Below, one piece after another: positions 1-8,972 of a stretch of DNA of 64,000 bases (within the stretch, counting starts at the first letter, position 1; every line of letters begins with the position of its first letter). The position numbers and the translations under genes were made by a program. The notes under the pieces were generated by a model that saw nothing but the letters and a program-made list of their open reading frames with translations, had not been told where the DNA came from and did not search any database. The DNA comes from VFMC01 sp040398525 (GTDB taxonomy: Bacteria > Actinomycetota > Acidimicrobiia > Acidimicrobiales > Ilumatobacteraceae): assembly GCA_040398525.1 (NCBI GenBank), contig JBBATY010000013.1:1-64000 (forward strand). Direction: 5' to 3'.

Positions 1-1092
<1,092 letters not shown>

Positions 1093-1145
1093 CCCTCGGT
1101 CGGCACTGGCCGACCGACCACACCAGCTCCTCTCGAGGATCGACG

Positions 1146-1175
1146 ACAGCCCCGGCGACCACCCGCCGGGGCTGT
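1146..1175 (+). terminator. Hairpin terminator after groEL
   Basis: A perfect 12-bp inverted repeat, ACAGCCCCGGCG and CGCCGGGGCTGT, surrounds a 6-nt loop (ACCACC) and is followed by CTTC. It lies 54 bp past the groEL stop codon. The long GC stem fits an intrinsic terminator of the high-GC type, which often lacks a long U tract. Confidence 0.8.
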
Positions 1176-1256
1176 CTTCATGTCCGGCCGCGACAACCTT
1201 GACCCTGCCACCTTCGGTGCGCCGCAGGTGTCGCGGGTAACATGGGCATTTCCCGT

Positions 1257-1892
1257 ATGGAGACACGAAGCTTCGACTCCCTGATGGGGCGCACGATCGC
1301 CCTCATCCCCGGTGACGGGGAGACGTACCGCTTCATCTTCGAGTCGATCTTCGGCCCCAGTGCGGTGCTGAAGCCGGTCGACCTCAAGTCGACGGCGTAC
1401 GCGAAAGCGGTCGAGCAGAAGGTCGTCGTGCCGATCGAGGCCTCGATCGATGGCGGCAAGGCGATGGCCGAGGTCACCGTCGAGCGCTGGTCCGAGCGAA
1501 CGGGCGCGCTGCGCGTGTACCGCCCCAAGGAGGTCGTGCTCGAGCAGCGTCGGCGCGATCGGCGGCTCTCGGTCCGGTTCCCGCTCGAGCTCGGGGTGAT
1601 GCGCGACGGCGAGCTGCGCACCGTGCGCACCATCACCGAGGACGTGTCCGTCGGTGGGTTCGCCGCAGTGGTCGACGAGCACCTCGTGCCGGGTGAACTG
1701 ATGGTGGTGCTCGTCCAGTTGCCCGGGCGCTCGCTGATGGTGACTGCACGGGTGACGATCGTCGAACGGGCGCGGCGCCGGACGATGCACTCGAAGATCA
1801 CGGCGATCAGCCCCGACGATGCTGCTGCGCTGGCCAGCGCGCTGCAGGTGATCGAGGCTGCCAAGGCTGCCGAGGAGGCCCAGCGCACATGA
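1257..1892 (+). CDS. PilZ-domain protein (probable c-di-GMP binding)
   Basis: Predicted cytosolic 211-residue protein with an N-terminal YcgR-like segment and a C-terminal PilZ domain. The two c-di-GMP contact motifs are visible: the arginine motif RRRDRR (about residues 100-105) and DVSVGG (D/N-x-S-x-x-G, about 30 residues later). It probably relays c-di-GMP levels to motility, secretion or wall processes; the target is unknown. An earlier ATG at 1242 overlaps the TAACAT hexamer (1238-1243) that looks like the -10 box, so ATG 1257 is the more likely start. The stop overlaps the next start (ATGA at 1889-1892), indicating co-translation with the following small gene. Confidence 0.85.
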   Translation: METRSFDSLMGRTIALIPGDGETYRFIFESIFGPSAVLKPVDLKSTAYAKAVEQKVVVPIEASIDGGKAMAEVTVERWSERTGALRVYRPKEVVLEQRRRDRRLSVRFPLELGVMRDGELRTVRTITEDVSVGGFAAVVDEHLVPGELMVVLVQLPGRSLMVTARVTIVERARRRTMHSKITAISPDDAAALASALQVIEAAKAAEEAQRT

Positions 1893-2137
1893 GTCGGGTC
1901 ACTGTCGTCACGATCCACAAGGACTCGCTCCGATACACGTCCGGTGAGCTCGTGCTCCAGTCCCCCCGGTCGTGCGCCGTCCGATTGGGGGAGCCGGCGG
2001 ATGCCTTGTGGCACCAGGGGATGGAGATCTCGATCGTCATCCACGGCGACGAGCCCACCGCGATGCTCGGGTTGCTGAAGAGCCTTCCGTCCAACGACGG
2101 GATCATCTCGGTGACCCCGTTCGAACCGCTGCCGTGA
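1889..2137 (+). CDS. Small hypothetical protein coupled to PilZ gene
   Basis: An 82-residue protein of no recognised family. It starts inside the stop of the PilZ gene (ATGA) and its own stop overlaps the next start (GTGA at 2134-2137), so three genes form one tightly coupled unit. The sequence is a mixed alpha/beta soluble type with no signal peptide or membrane segment (for example VTVVTIHKDSLRYTSGELVL at the N-terminus and MEISIVIHGDEPTAML in the middle). Codon use matches its neighbours, so it is probably a real gene. A role next to c-di-GMP sensing is inference from position only. Confidence 0.7.
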   Translation: MSRVTVVTIHKDSLRYTSGELVLQSPRSCAVRLGEPADALWHQGMEISIVIHGDEPTAMLGLLKSLPSNDGIISVTPFEPLP

Positions 2138-2799
2138 GCATGGTGCGCAACGGGACTCGTCCGTTCTGGTTGCACCAACTCGTCGAGTACATCCTCGGGA
2201 TCACCCTCGTCTCGCAAGCGCTGCAGAGCCCGACCCCCGCTGTGCCGGCCGTCGCCGGTGGGGCGATGCTGGTGAACGCGGCGGTTGCCCGTGGCCCACT
2301 CAGTGCATTCCGGCTGGTCGGCCGCCGGGTGCATCGCACCCTCGACGTCGTGGTGATGGCGCTCACCGCGGGTCTCGCTGTCCAGCCGTGGATCGGGATC
2401 GATCCCGGGGCGCGGATCATCATGCTCGGGATCGCGGCAGTGCACGCCTTCGTGTGGTGGCAGTCCGACCTGTCCGAGCCAGCACCACGAGCCACGCGCT
2501 CGCGGCCCGCTGCGCCCGCACCTGCTGCGTCGGCGCCGAAGGCGTCGAAGCCGGCGGCACCGGTGGCACCCGCTGCGTCGGAACCGAAACCGGCGGCACC
2601 GGCGGCATCTGCAGCACCTGTGTCCCAGGAGCAGTCGGCTACGTCGGCGACTGCCGCAGCGACGGGGTCGCCGACCGGCACGACCCCGACGGCGCCGCCG
2701 TCGAGCGCAGCCGGCGACCGCAGCACCGAGGTCGGCCGAGCCGCGGGCCGCGCGGTCGGGGCCGGTGTGCGGGCGATGCGGCGCTGGACCCGGCCCTGA
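2134..2799 (+). CDS. Membrane protein with Ala/Pro-rich C-terminal tail
   Basis: A 221-residue protein of unknown function. GTG at 2134 is chosen because it overlaps the preceding stop (GTGA); ATG 2140 is the alternative. The first ~110 residues hold about three to four hydrophobic stretches (for example VPAVAGGAMLVNAAVA, LDVVVMALTAGLAV and IIMLGIAAVHAFVWW), so it is an inner-membrane protein. The remaining half is a low-complexity Ala/Pro/Ser/Thr tail containing repeated AAPAAS-type units, ending in a basic patch (AMRRWTRP). It closes the PilZ-led operon. The tail resembles disordered linkers of actinobacterial envelope proteins. Confidence 0.7.
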   Translation: MSMVRNGTRPFWLHQLVEYILGITLVSQALQSPTPAVPAVAGGAMLVNAAVARGPLSAFRLVGRRVHRTLDVVVMALTAGLAVQPWIGIDPGARIIMLGIAAVHAFVWWQSDLSEPAPRATRSRPAAPAPAASAPKASKPAAPVAPAASEPKPAAPAASAAPVSQEQSATSATAAATGSPTGTTPTAPPSSAAGDRSTEVGRAAGRAVGAGVRAMRRWTRP

Positions 2800-2881
2800 C
2801 GTTCATCGTCGGTCCCGTCCGCGCCGGCGAGTGACGCTCCGCCGTGACCATCGCAACGGTGTGCGGCGCTGCCGTCGCCAA

Positions 2882-2887
2882 TAGCCT
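2882..2887 (+). promoter_or_regulatory. -10 box TAGCCT for leaderless 56-residue gene
   Basis: TAGCCT ends 6 nt before ATG 2894. This spacing would place transcription start at or next to the start codon. Confidence 0.5.
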
Positions 2888-2893
2888 GCCCCT

Positions 2894-3064
2894 ATGGCCT
2901 TCGAGACCCCTGCACCCGACCTGACCAAGTTGATCGCCGCGTGGGACGAGTGGGAGCGCGGCGAGGAGGCACCCGGCAAGGTGCTCGCCAAGCTGAAGAC
3001 CGCCGGCCTGGCCACGGTGCTCGCCCAACTGCGCGAGCAGGGCTGGGCACCTGCCGGTCGCTGA
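2894..3064 (+). CDS. 56-residue conserved-looking small protein
   Basis: A 56-residue open frame starting MAFETPAPDLTKLIAAW and ending GWAPAGR. It looks helical and highly charged (DEWERGEE, then KVLAKLKTAG and VLAQLREQG), with no signal or membrane segment. A -10-like TAGCCT sits 6 nt upstream of the ATG. The frame has the third-position GC bias of neighbouring genes. It precedes the Nudix gene by 22 bp and may be cotranscribed with it. I do not recognise the family; the function is unknown. Confidence 0.6.
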   Translation: MAFETPAPDLTKLIAAWDEWERGEEAPGKVLAKLKTAGLATVLAQLREQGWAPAGR

Positions 3065-3086
3065 ACCTGCGAGCTGCTGAGCCGAC

Positions 3087-3785
3087 GTGACTGCTGAGCC
3101 ACCGCGGCGGCGTCCGGGCGGGTCGCAGGAGATCCCGCGTCCGGCGGCCTGGCGTCCGGGTGGGTCTGCGCCATGGGGTGTGCAGCCGGAGCCTGTGACG
3201 CTCGATCGCACCCTGGCGACGGTACGCACGCGAGCGCACGGACCCATGCCGCCGCCGTTCCCCGGGGCGCGCCATTCGGCGGTGCTGGTGGCGTTGCACG
3301 ACGCGCCCGCAGGCCCCGAAGTGCTGGTCACCCGTCGGGCGATGCACCTGCGCAACCACCGTGGCGAGATCAGCTTCCCCGGTGGGCGGGTCGACCCCGG
3401 TGAGTCGCCGGTCGAGACCGCGCTCCGCGAGGCATGGGAGGAGGTCGCACTCGACCCGGGCCTCGTCACGGTGCACGGTCAGCTCGACCACCTCGTCACC
3501 GTGGTGAGCCAGAGCTACATCGTGCCGGTGGTGGCCACCGTTGATGCACGACCCGAGCTGCGCATCTCGCCCGACGAGGTCGATCGGGCCCTGTGGGTGG
3601 GCCTCGACGAGCTGTCGCACCCCGACACCTACCGCGAGGAGTGGTGGGGCACCCCGCCGACCGACCGGCCGATCTACTTCTTCGAGCTCGACGACGAGAC
3701 GATCTGGGGTGCGACGGCCCGCATGCTCCACCAGCTGCTCCGGCTCGCCCACGGCGTGGACGGGCCGGAGCCGCCGAGCTGGTGA
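3087..3785 (+). CDS. Nudix hydrolase, CoA pyrophosphatase (NudL/YeaB) type
   Basis: Predicted cytosolic hydrolase of nucleoside-diphosphate-linked compounds, most likely cleaving CoA or acyl-CoA to 4'-phosphopantetheine and 3',5'-ADP. The complete Nudix box GRVDPGESPVETALREAWEE (Gx5Ex7REUxEExGU) is present at about residues 112-133. The preceding VLVTRRAMHLRNHRGEISFP segment matches the CoA-pyrophosphatase subfamily signature (L-x-T-x-R-x3-LR-x-H-x-G-x2-FPGG). At 232 residues it has an N-terminal Pro/Arg-rich extension relative to ~200-residue relatives. GTG 3087 is the first start after the preceding small gene. The gene converges on a phospholipase gene 25 bp away. Confidence 0.85.
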   Translation: MTAEPPRRRPGGSQEIPRPAAWRPGGSAPWGVQPEPVTLDRTLATVRTRAHGPMPPPFPGARHSAVLVALHDAPAGPEVLVTRRAMHLRNHRGEISFPGGRVDPGESPVETALREAWEEVALDPGLVTVHGQLDHLVTVVSQSYIVPVVATVDARPELRISPDEVDRALWVGLDELSHPDTYREEWWGTPPTDRPIYFFELDDETIWGATARMLHQLLRLAHGVDGPEPPSW

Positions 3786-3810
3786 GCGCCGCCTCGTCGG
3801 CAGCGGTCGG

Positions 3811-4296
3811 TCAGGGCCCGCCGAAGATCCGCACGGCGCGGTAGTAGGTGTCGGCCCAGCCGCGGCACGTCGTCGACTCGTACCACGGCCGGCGCGAGCA
3901 GTGCGACTTCATGTCGGCGAGGAACAGCTCGTCGGCGCGGCGGCGCGTCGACGAGTTCCAATAGGTGCCCCCGGTCCCGTAGCGCTGCTCGAGCAGGCGC
4001 AGGTTGCGATACGCGAAGTCGTGGCGGCGGCATGCGCCGTGGAAGTCGAACGACCGACCCGTCGTGCCGACGAGCGGCGCCGAGCAGAAGTCGGTCGACC
4101 AGTCGAGCCAGGTGTCGCCGGTGCGGGACATGGCGACGAAGCGGTCGATCGGGGTGGAGTACAGGATCCGCATCACGTTGGCGTGATCCATCCGGGCCGA
4201 ACGGGTGGTGTCCGACGAGGTGGCCTGTGCGGTGACGGGCGAGAGGGCGGTCGCAGCAACGGCGACGGCGACGAGCAGGCGGAGGGTTTTCCTCAT
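3811..4296 (-). CDS. Secreted prokaryotic phospholipase A2
   Basis: A 161-residue exported enzyme predicted to release fatty acids from the sn-2 position of phospholipids. The N-terminus is a Sec signal peptide (MRKTLRLLVAVAVAATALSP, cleavage after TAQA). The catalytic helix CRRHDFAYRN carries the His-Asp pair of the family signature CxxHDxxYxN. Paired cysteines elsewhere (FCSAPL, SHCSRR, TTCRGW) fit the disulfides of actinobacterial PLA2. The ATG at 4296 is preceded by AAGGAG, a good ribosome site. It is monocistronic and converges on the Nudix gene. Similar enzymes occur in Streptomyces. Confidence 0.85.
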   Translation of the reverse strand: MRKTLRLLVAVAVAATALSPVTAQATSSDTTRSARMDHANVMRILYSTPIDRFVAMSRTGDTWLDWSTDFCSAPLVGTTGRSFDFHGACRRHDFAYRNLRLLEQRYGTGGTYWNSSTRRRADELFLADMKSHCSRRPWYESTTCRGWADTYYRAVRIFGGP

Positions 4297-4408
4297 CGAT
4301 GCTCCTTGCACACACGCGCTCCGACGGAGCGCCGAGGCGCGATTCAACCACTGCTGAGCCGCACGCACAACGCGCCCCCGGCGTGCAGGACGTCCGGGGC
4401 TCTGGATC

Positions 4409-4876
4409 TCAGCCGCGCAGACGGGCGACGAGGTCGGCCATCTCGATCGCGCCGATCGCTGCCTCCTCACCCTTGTTGCCGGCCTTGGTGCCGGCCCGCT
4501 CGATGGCCTGCTCGATGGTGTCGACGGTGAGCACCCCGAACGACACCGGCACCCCGGTGGCCATCTGCAGTGAGGCGATCGCGCTGGCGCACGGCCCGGC
4601 GACGTACTCGAAGTGGGCGGTGGCGCCGCGGATGACGGCGCCGAGGGTGATGACGGCGTCGTAGCGGCCGCTCTCGGCCATCGCCTTGGCGGCCAACGGG
4701 ATCTCGAACGCGCCGGGCACCCAGGCGACGTCGATGTCGGCCTCGGCCACACCATGGCGGCGCAGGCCGCGGGTGGCGCCGGCGAGCAGCGATTCGACGA
4801 CGAACTCGTTGAAGCGGCCGCAGACGATGCCGAACCGCTTGCCGCTGCCGTCGAGGGAACCTTCGTAGGTGGTCAT
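4409..4876 (-). CDS. ribH: 6,7-dimethyl-8-ribityllumazine synthase
   Basis: Condenses 5-amino-6-ribitylamino-uracil with 3,4-dihydroxy-2-butanone-4-phosphate, the penultimate step of riboflavin synthesis. The 155-residue length is normal. Family motifs are visible: GRFNEFVVESLL, VPGAFEIPLAAK, TLGAVIRGATAHFEYV with the catalytic His, and PVSFGVLTVDTIEQA. The ATG lies inside the ribBA stop (ATGA at 4873-4876), so it is translationally coupled as the last gene of a ribD-ribBA-ribH operon read on the minus strand under the FMN riboswitch at 7291-7423. Confidence 0.97.
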   Translation of the reverse strand: MTTYEGSLDGSGKRFGIVCGRFNEFVVESLLAGATRGLRRHGVAEADIDVAWVPGAFEIPLAAKAMAESGRYDAVITLGAVIRGATAHFEYVAGPCASAIASLQMATGVPVSFGVLTVDTIEQAIERAGTKAGNKGEEAAIGAIEMADLVARLRG

Positions 4877-6204
4877 GCGGGCACCCCTCCTCGGGTGGTG
4901 TCTCGGGTGGTGTCGGGGCCGGTGTCCCGGCCGGTGTCGGGGATGTCGATGAGGTGGCCCATGCGGTCGCGCTTGGTGCGGAGGTAGTCGACGTTCTCCG
5001 GTGTGGTCACCACCGGTGTGGGGACGCGTTCCTCGACCGTCAGGCCATAGCCGGCGAGCCCGCCGTACTTCGCAGGGTTGTTGGTGAGCACTCGGAGGCG
5101 CTGCACCCCGAGGTCGGCCAGGATCTGCGCCCCGATGCCGTACTCGCGGCTGTCGACCGGCAGGCCGAGTTGCAGGTTGGCGTCGACGGTGTCGAGCCCT
5201 TCGTCCTGCAGCGAATAGGCCCGGATCTTGTGCGCGATGCCGATGCCGCGGCCCTCGTGGCCGCGCAGGTAGACGACCACGCCGCGATCCTCGGCAGCGA
5301 CGCGCTCCATGGCTGCGGCGAGCTGGGGCCCGCAGTCGCAGCGACGCGAGCCGAAGACGTCGCCGGTGAGGCACTCGCTGTGCACCCGCACCAACACCGG
5401 ATCGCCGTCGTCGACCTGGCCGCGCACGAACGCCAGGTGCTCGACCCCGTCGAGCGAGCTGCGGAACGCATGGCAGGTGAACGTGCCCCACTCGGTCGGC
5501 ACGGCGGCGCTGGCCACCCGCTCGACGAGCTTCTCGTGCTGGCGGCGGTACTCGATCAGCTGGGCGATGCTCGACAGGAGCAGGCCGTGCTCGGCGCAGA
5601 AGCGGCGAAGCTCGGGCAGGCGCGACATCGTGCCGTCGTCGTTCTGGATCTCGCAGATCACCCCGACCGGGGCGCACCCGGCGAGCCGCGCCAGGTCGAC
5701 GGCGGCCTCGGTGTGCCCGGCGCGCTTGAGCACGCCGCCCTCACGGGCGCGCAGCGGGAAGATGTGCCCAGGTCGGGCGAAGGCGGTGAAGCTGCGGCCC
5801 GGGTCGGCGAGCGCCCGCAGCGTGGCGGCGCGGTCCGACGCCGAGATGCCCGTGCTCGTCCCCTCGATCAGGTCGACCGAATCGGTGAACGCGGTGCGGT
5901 GGCTCTCGGTGTTCTGCTCGACCATCAGCGGCAGCCGCAGCTCCTCGCAGCGGACAGCGGTGAGCGGTGCGCACACCACGCCGCTCGAGTGACGGACGAT
6001 GAAGGCGAGCGCCTCGGGGGTGGCGAACTGTGCGGCCATGATCAGGTCGCCTTCGTTCTCGCGGTCTTCGTCGTCGACCATCACCACCATCTCGCCGCGG
6101 GCGATCGCAGCGATCACCTCGGGGATCGAGGCGAAGCCGTGGTCGGCAGCCGCGTCTGGCTCGGTGCCGTCAGGGGTGGGTCGGTCGCGTTCGGGCGTGG
6201 TCAT
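4873..6204 (-). CDS. ribBA: Bifunctional 3,4-dihydroxy-2-butanone-4-phosphate synthase / GTP cyclohydrolase II
   Basis: Two-domain enzyme that starts both branches of riboflavin synthesis. The N-terminal DHBP synthase domain (about residues 25-225) shows the acidic metal loop DDEDRENEGDLIMA and HTEAAVDL. The C-terminal GTP cyclohydrolase II domain (about 230-430) has the zinc cysteines in CLTGDVFGSRRCDCG and the RGHEGRGIG loop. Length 443 is typical. The start ATG overlaps the ribD stop (ATGA at 6201-6204), and the stop overlaps the ribH start. Residues 1-24 and the last ~20 (TGRDTGPDTTRDTTRGGV) are low complexity. Regulation is by the upstream FMN riboswitch. Confidence 0.97.
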   Translation of the reverse strand: MTTPERDRPTPDGTEPDAAADHGFASIPEVIAAIARGEMVVMVDDEDRENEGDLIMAAQFATPEALAFIVRHSSGVVCAPLTAVRCEELRLPLMVEQNTESHRTAFTDSVDLIEGTSTGISASDRAATLRALADPGRSFTAFARPGHIFPLRAREGGVLKRAGHTEAAVDLARLAGCAPVGVICEIQNDDGTMSRLPELRRFCAEHGLLLSSIAQLIEYRRQHEKLVERVASAAVPTEWGTFTCHAFRSSLDGVEHLAFVRGQVDDGDPVLVRVHSECLTGDVFGSRRCDCGPQLAAAMERVAAEDRGVVVYLRGHEGRGIGIAHKIRAYSLQDEGLDTVDANLQLGLPVDSREYGIGAQILADLGVQRLRVLTNNPAKYGGLAGYGLTVEERVPTPVVTTPENVDYLRTKRDRMGHLIDIPDTGRDTGPDTTRDTTRGGVPA

Positions 6205-7196
6205 GCTGCCTCCAGGGGGACGAGCTCGATCTCGAGGTCGGTGCCGAGCCGACGTATGGCGGTGATGCGGCCTCGCCACAGCTCGGCGATGGTGGGTGCG
6301 CCGAGGCCGCTCAACACGGCGCGACCGTCGTCACCACCCATCAGGGCCGGGGCGAGGTGGAACAGGTAGCGGTCGACGAGGCGTTCGCGATGGAAGCTCG
6401 CCGCAACGGCGGCGCCGCCTTCGACGAAGGCCTGCAGCACGTCGCGCTCGCCGAGCTCGTCGAGCAGCTCGGCGAGCGAGCCGTGCCATTCGAGGCATGG
6501 CCGCACCCGGGCGTGCTCGGGCGCGCTGCCGAGCACGACGCGCAGCGGGTCGGGCCCGTCGACATGGCGCACCGTCAGCGCCGGGTCGTCGGCGCGCACC
6601 GTGCCCGCACCGACGATGACGGCTCCGCTCTCGGCGCGGTGGCGGTGCACCGCAGCGCGGGCCTCGGGTCCGGTGATCCATTGGCTCGTGCCGTCCGCAG
6701 CGGCGGTGCGGCCGTCGAGGGTGGCGGCGAGCTTGAGCACCACGAGCGGACGGCCGGTGCGGCGGTGGTGCAGGTACGCAGCCAGTTGCTCGCCGACGGC
6801 CTCGGCGCACACGCCGGTCTGCACCTCGATGCCGGCCGCCCGCAGACGGTCGAGCCCACGCCCGGCCACCTTCGGGTCCGGGTCGGTGATGGCGCTCACG
6901 ACCCTGCCGACACCTGCGTCGACGAGGGCGTCGGCGCACGGCGGTGTGCGGCCGTGGTGCGAGCAGGGCTCGAGGGTGGTCAGCACGGTGGCGCCGCGCA
7001 CATCGGCCCCGGCCCGAGCGGCTGCGTCGAGCGCCACCCGCTCGGCGTGGCGCGAGCCCGGCGCCTCGGTGGCCCCTCGGAACACCTGCCCATCGGTGCA
7101 CACGATCACGCAGCCGACCCACGGGTTGGGTGGCGCGACCAGTCGCGCCGTGCTGGCGGCGGCGATGGCGTCGTGCATGTGAGCGGTGAGATCCAT
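6201..7196 (-). CDS. ribD: Riboflavin biosynthesis deaminase/reductase RibD
   Basis: Bifunctional cytosolic enzyme: diaminohydroxyphosphoribosylaminopyrimidine deaminase (N-terminal, about residues 1-145) and 5-amino-6-(5-phosphoribosylamino)uracil reductase (C-terminal). The zinc site is visible as HAERVAL followed by PCSHHGRTPPC. The reductase half has LKLAATLDGRTAAADG and VGAGTVRADDPALTVR. The start at 7196 (MDLTAHMHDAIAAA) is chosen because it gives the usual N-terminus and falls ~95 nt after the FMN riboswitch; open reading upstream belongs to the riboswitch. First gene of ribD-ribBA-ribH. The usual ribE (riboflavin synthase) between ribD and ribBA is absent here. Confidence 0.95.
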   Translation of the reverse strand: MDLTAHMHDAIAAASTARLVAPPNPWVGCVIVCTDGQVFRGATEAPGSRHAERVALDAAARAGADVRGATVLTTLEPCSHHGRTPPCADALVDAGVGRVVSAITDPDPKVAGRGLDRLRAAGIEVQTGVCAEAVGEQLAAYLHHRRTGRPLVVLKLAATLDGRTAAADGTSQWITGPEARAAVHRHRAESGAVIVGAGTVRADDPALTVRHVDGPDPLRVVLGSAPEHARVRPCLEWHGSLAELLDELGERDVLQAFVEGGAAVAASFHRERLVDRYLFHLAPALMGGDDGRAVLSGLGAPTIAELWRGRITAIRRLGTDLEIELVPLEAA

Positions 7197-7290
7197 GGGT
7201 CCGGGTCGGTGTGGACCGTGCGGGGCGGGCCGTGGCGACGCACGACGACCGCCCGGGGGCGCGCATGCGCGTGACCGGACCGACGTGACG

Positions 7291-7423
7291 CCACCCGTGC
7301 TCCCATCCGGACTGTGACCGTCGGCTCCGGAATTCCACCGGATCGGCCCACCGGCACGAGGCCGGAGGGTTCGCGGGCTGTGACCGCCGGTCGGGACTTT
7401 CACCCGCACCCCGCACGGGGTGG
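7291..7423 (-). promoter_or_regulatory. FMN riboswitch (RFN element)
   Basis: On the minus strand the conserved FMN aptamer blocks occur in order: GGGTGAAAGTCCCGACCGGC, GGTCACAGCCCGCGA, GATCCGGTGGAATTCCGGAG, CCGACGGTCACAGTCCGGAT and GGGAG. The P1 helix closes with CCACCCCGTG (7423-7414) pairing to CACGGGTGG (7299-7291), one C bulged. About 95 nt of expression platform separates it from the ribD ATG; no clear U-tract terminator is visible, so control could be translational. A likely -10 box (TAGCCT) lies just upstream. Confidence 0.96.
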
Positions 7424-7442
7424 TTGTTCAATTGTGCCGATC

Positions 7443-7448
7443 AGGCTA
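7443..7448 (-). promoter_or_regulatory. Likely -10 box of rib operon, built on decarboxylase stop codon
   Basis: TAGCCT on the minus strand. Its first three bases are the TAG stop codon of the upstream decarboxylase gene (7446-7448). Transcription starting about 7 nt downstream would give a short 5' segment before the riboswitch P1 helix. Confidence 0.5.
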
Positions 7449-8849
7449 GGCCAGCGAGCGCAACAACGCCCAAGCGGCCTCGACATGGCGTCGTTCGGTC
7501 CGTGCCCCACCGATCGAGACGCGCAACGCACTTCGACCGTCGAGCACCGTCCGCGTGAACAGCGCCTCCCTCGACGCATTGGCGCGCTCGACGAGCTGGT
7601 CGGTGGCCGCGTCGCCGTCGCGGTGGGCGATGCAGAGCAGGTTCAGCGGGTGCGGCGCGACGATCTCGAACCGTTCGTCATCGCCGACCCAGGTGGCCAG
7701 CTGCTGGGTCAGCGCCACATGCCGGCGGATCATCGTCACCGCATCGGCAGCTCCGCCACTGCGGATCGTGAACCAGAGCTTCAGCGCGCGGAACCGCCGA
7801 CCGAGCGGGATCTGCCAGTCGCGGTAGTCGATCGCCGCGCCGCTCTCGGCGGCGGCCGAGCGGAGGTACTCGGGCAGGATGCTCAGCGCCCCGAGCAACG
7901 CCGCACGGTCGGCCGTCCAGAACAGGTCGCAGTCGAACACGACCCCCATCCACTTGTGGGGGTTGGTGCAGTAGCTGTCGGCCAGGTCGAGGCCACGGTT
8001 CACCCAGCGCAGCTCGGGGTCGAGCGCGGCGATGCCACTCATCGCTGCGTCGACGTGGAGCCACATGTCGTTGGCCCGGGCGACCGCAGCGATCGCGGGG
8101 GTGGGGTCGAAGGCCATCGAGCTGGTGGTGCCGTGCGTTGCGCACACCCAGAACGGGCGCAGGCCGGCCGCACGATCGGCGGCGACCAGCTCGGCCAGGG
8201 CATCGGCTCGCATCGCGAACCGCTCGTCGTGGGGCACGATGCGGATCTGCTCGGTCCCGATGCCCGCGATGCGCAGCCCCTTCTCGATGCTCGAGTGCGA
8301 TTGCGCAGTGGCATACGCGACGAGGTGCGTCGTGTCGCCCCGATGGTTGATGGCACCGCCCGTCGCGCGCCACCGAGCGGCCAGGATCGACGACAGCGTC
8401 GCCTCGCTCGCCGAGCCCTGGATGACCCCACCCCCGGTCGGGCTCTGCGAGTGGAAGCGCTGGGGCAGGCCGAGCAGCTCGGTCATCCAGTCGAGCATCA
8501 AGGTCTCGAGCTCGGTGCAGGCCGGGCTGGTGACCCAGCTCATCCCCTGCACCCCGAGCCCGGCCGACACCAGCTCGCCGAGGATCGACGCGTACGACGA
8601 GTTGCCGGGGAAGTAGGCGAAGAAGCTGGGGTGCTGCCAGTGGGTGAGCCCGGGCACGATCACCCGGTCGAGGTCGGCGACGATCTGCTCGAACGGCTCG
8701 GGCGCGCTCGGCGGGTGGGCGGGCAGCTGGGCGCGGACGTCGCCGGGCTGCACCGACGAGGTCACCGGGCGTTGCTCGATCTGCTCGAGGTAGTCGCCGA
8801 TCCAGTCGACGAGCGCGTGCCCGTTGGCGCGGAACTCCTCCGGGGTCAT
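7446..8849 (-). CDS. Pyridoxal-phosphate group II (aromatic-L-amino-acid type) decarboxylase
   Basis: A 467-residue PLP enzyme predicted to decarboxylate an aromatic or related L-amino acid to an amine. The N-terminus MTPEEFRANGHALVDWI and the substrate-loop WQHPSFFAYFP are typical of DOPA/tryptophan decarboxylases. The PLP-binding residues are present: His in SHSSIEKG stacking on the ring, Asp in WLHVDAA, and the Schiff-base Lys in NPHKWMGV. The start at 8849 was preferred over longer frames because it matches the family N-terminus. It is divergent from the hydrolase at 8973 and runs toward the riboflavin operon. The exact substrate cannot be told from sequence. Confidence 0.92.
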   Translation of the reverse strand: MTPEEFRANGHALVDWIGDYLEQIEQRPVTSSVQPGDVRAQLPAHPPSAPEPFEQIVADLDRVIVPGLTHWQHPSFFAYFPGNSSYASILGELVSAGLGVQGMSWVTSPACTELETLMLDWMTELLGLPQRFHSQSPTGGGVIQGSASEATLSSILAARWRATGGAINHRGDTTHLVAYATAQSHSSIEKGLRIAGIGTEQIRIVPHDERFAMRADALAELVAADRAAGLRPFWVCATHGTTSSMAFDPTPAIAAVARANDMWLHVDAAMSGIAALDPELRWVNRGLDLADSYCTNPHKWMGVVFDCDLFWTADRAALLGALSILPEYLRSAAAESGAAIDYRDWQIPLGRRFRALKLWFTIRSGGAADAVTMIRRHVALTQQLATWVGDDERFEIVAPHPLNLLCIAHRDGDAATDQLVERANASREALFTRTVLDGRSALRVSIGGARTERRHVEAAWALLRSLA

Positions 8850-8958
8850 GACGCTCCGCCTCGGTGGTCGTCGTGGTGCCTCGACGGCGTGCTCGGGATG
8901 CTGGGCATGGCCCGATGCTTGCACTTCTCCAGGTCGGCCCGGTAGCCGGTGGTCCCTC

Positions 8959-8964
8959 TAGCGT
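8959..8964 (+). promoter_or_regulatory. -10 box TAGCGT for alpha/beta hydrolase gene
   Basis: TAGCGT ends 8 nt before the chosen GTG at 8973 and supports that start over GTG 8949, which would precede the promoter. Confidence 0.45.
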
Positions 8965-8972
8965 GCGTGTCC

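Noticed and set aside
1242..1256. ATG 1242 as PilZ start
   Set aside because: It overlaps the TAACAT hexamer that looks like the -10 box, so it would not be transcribed from that promoter.
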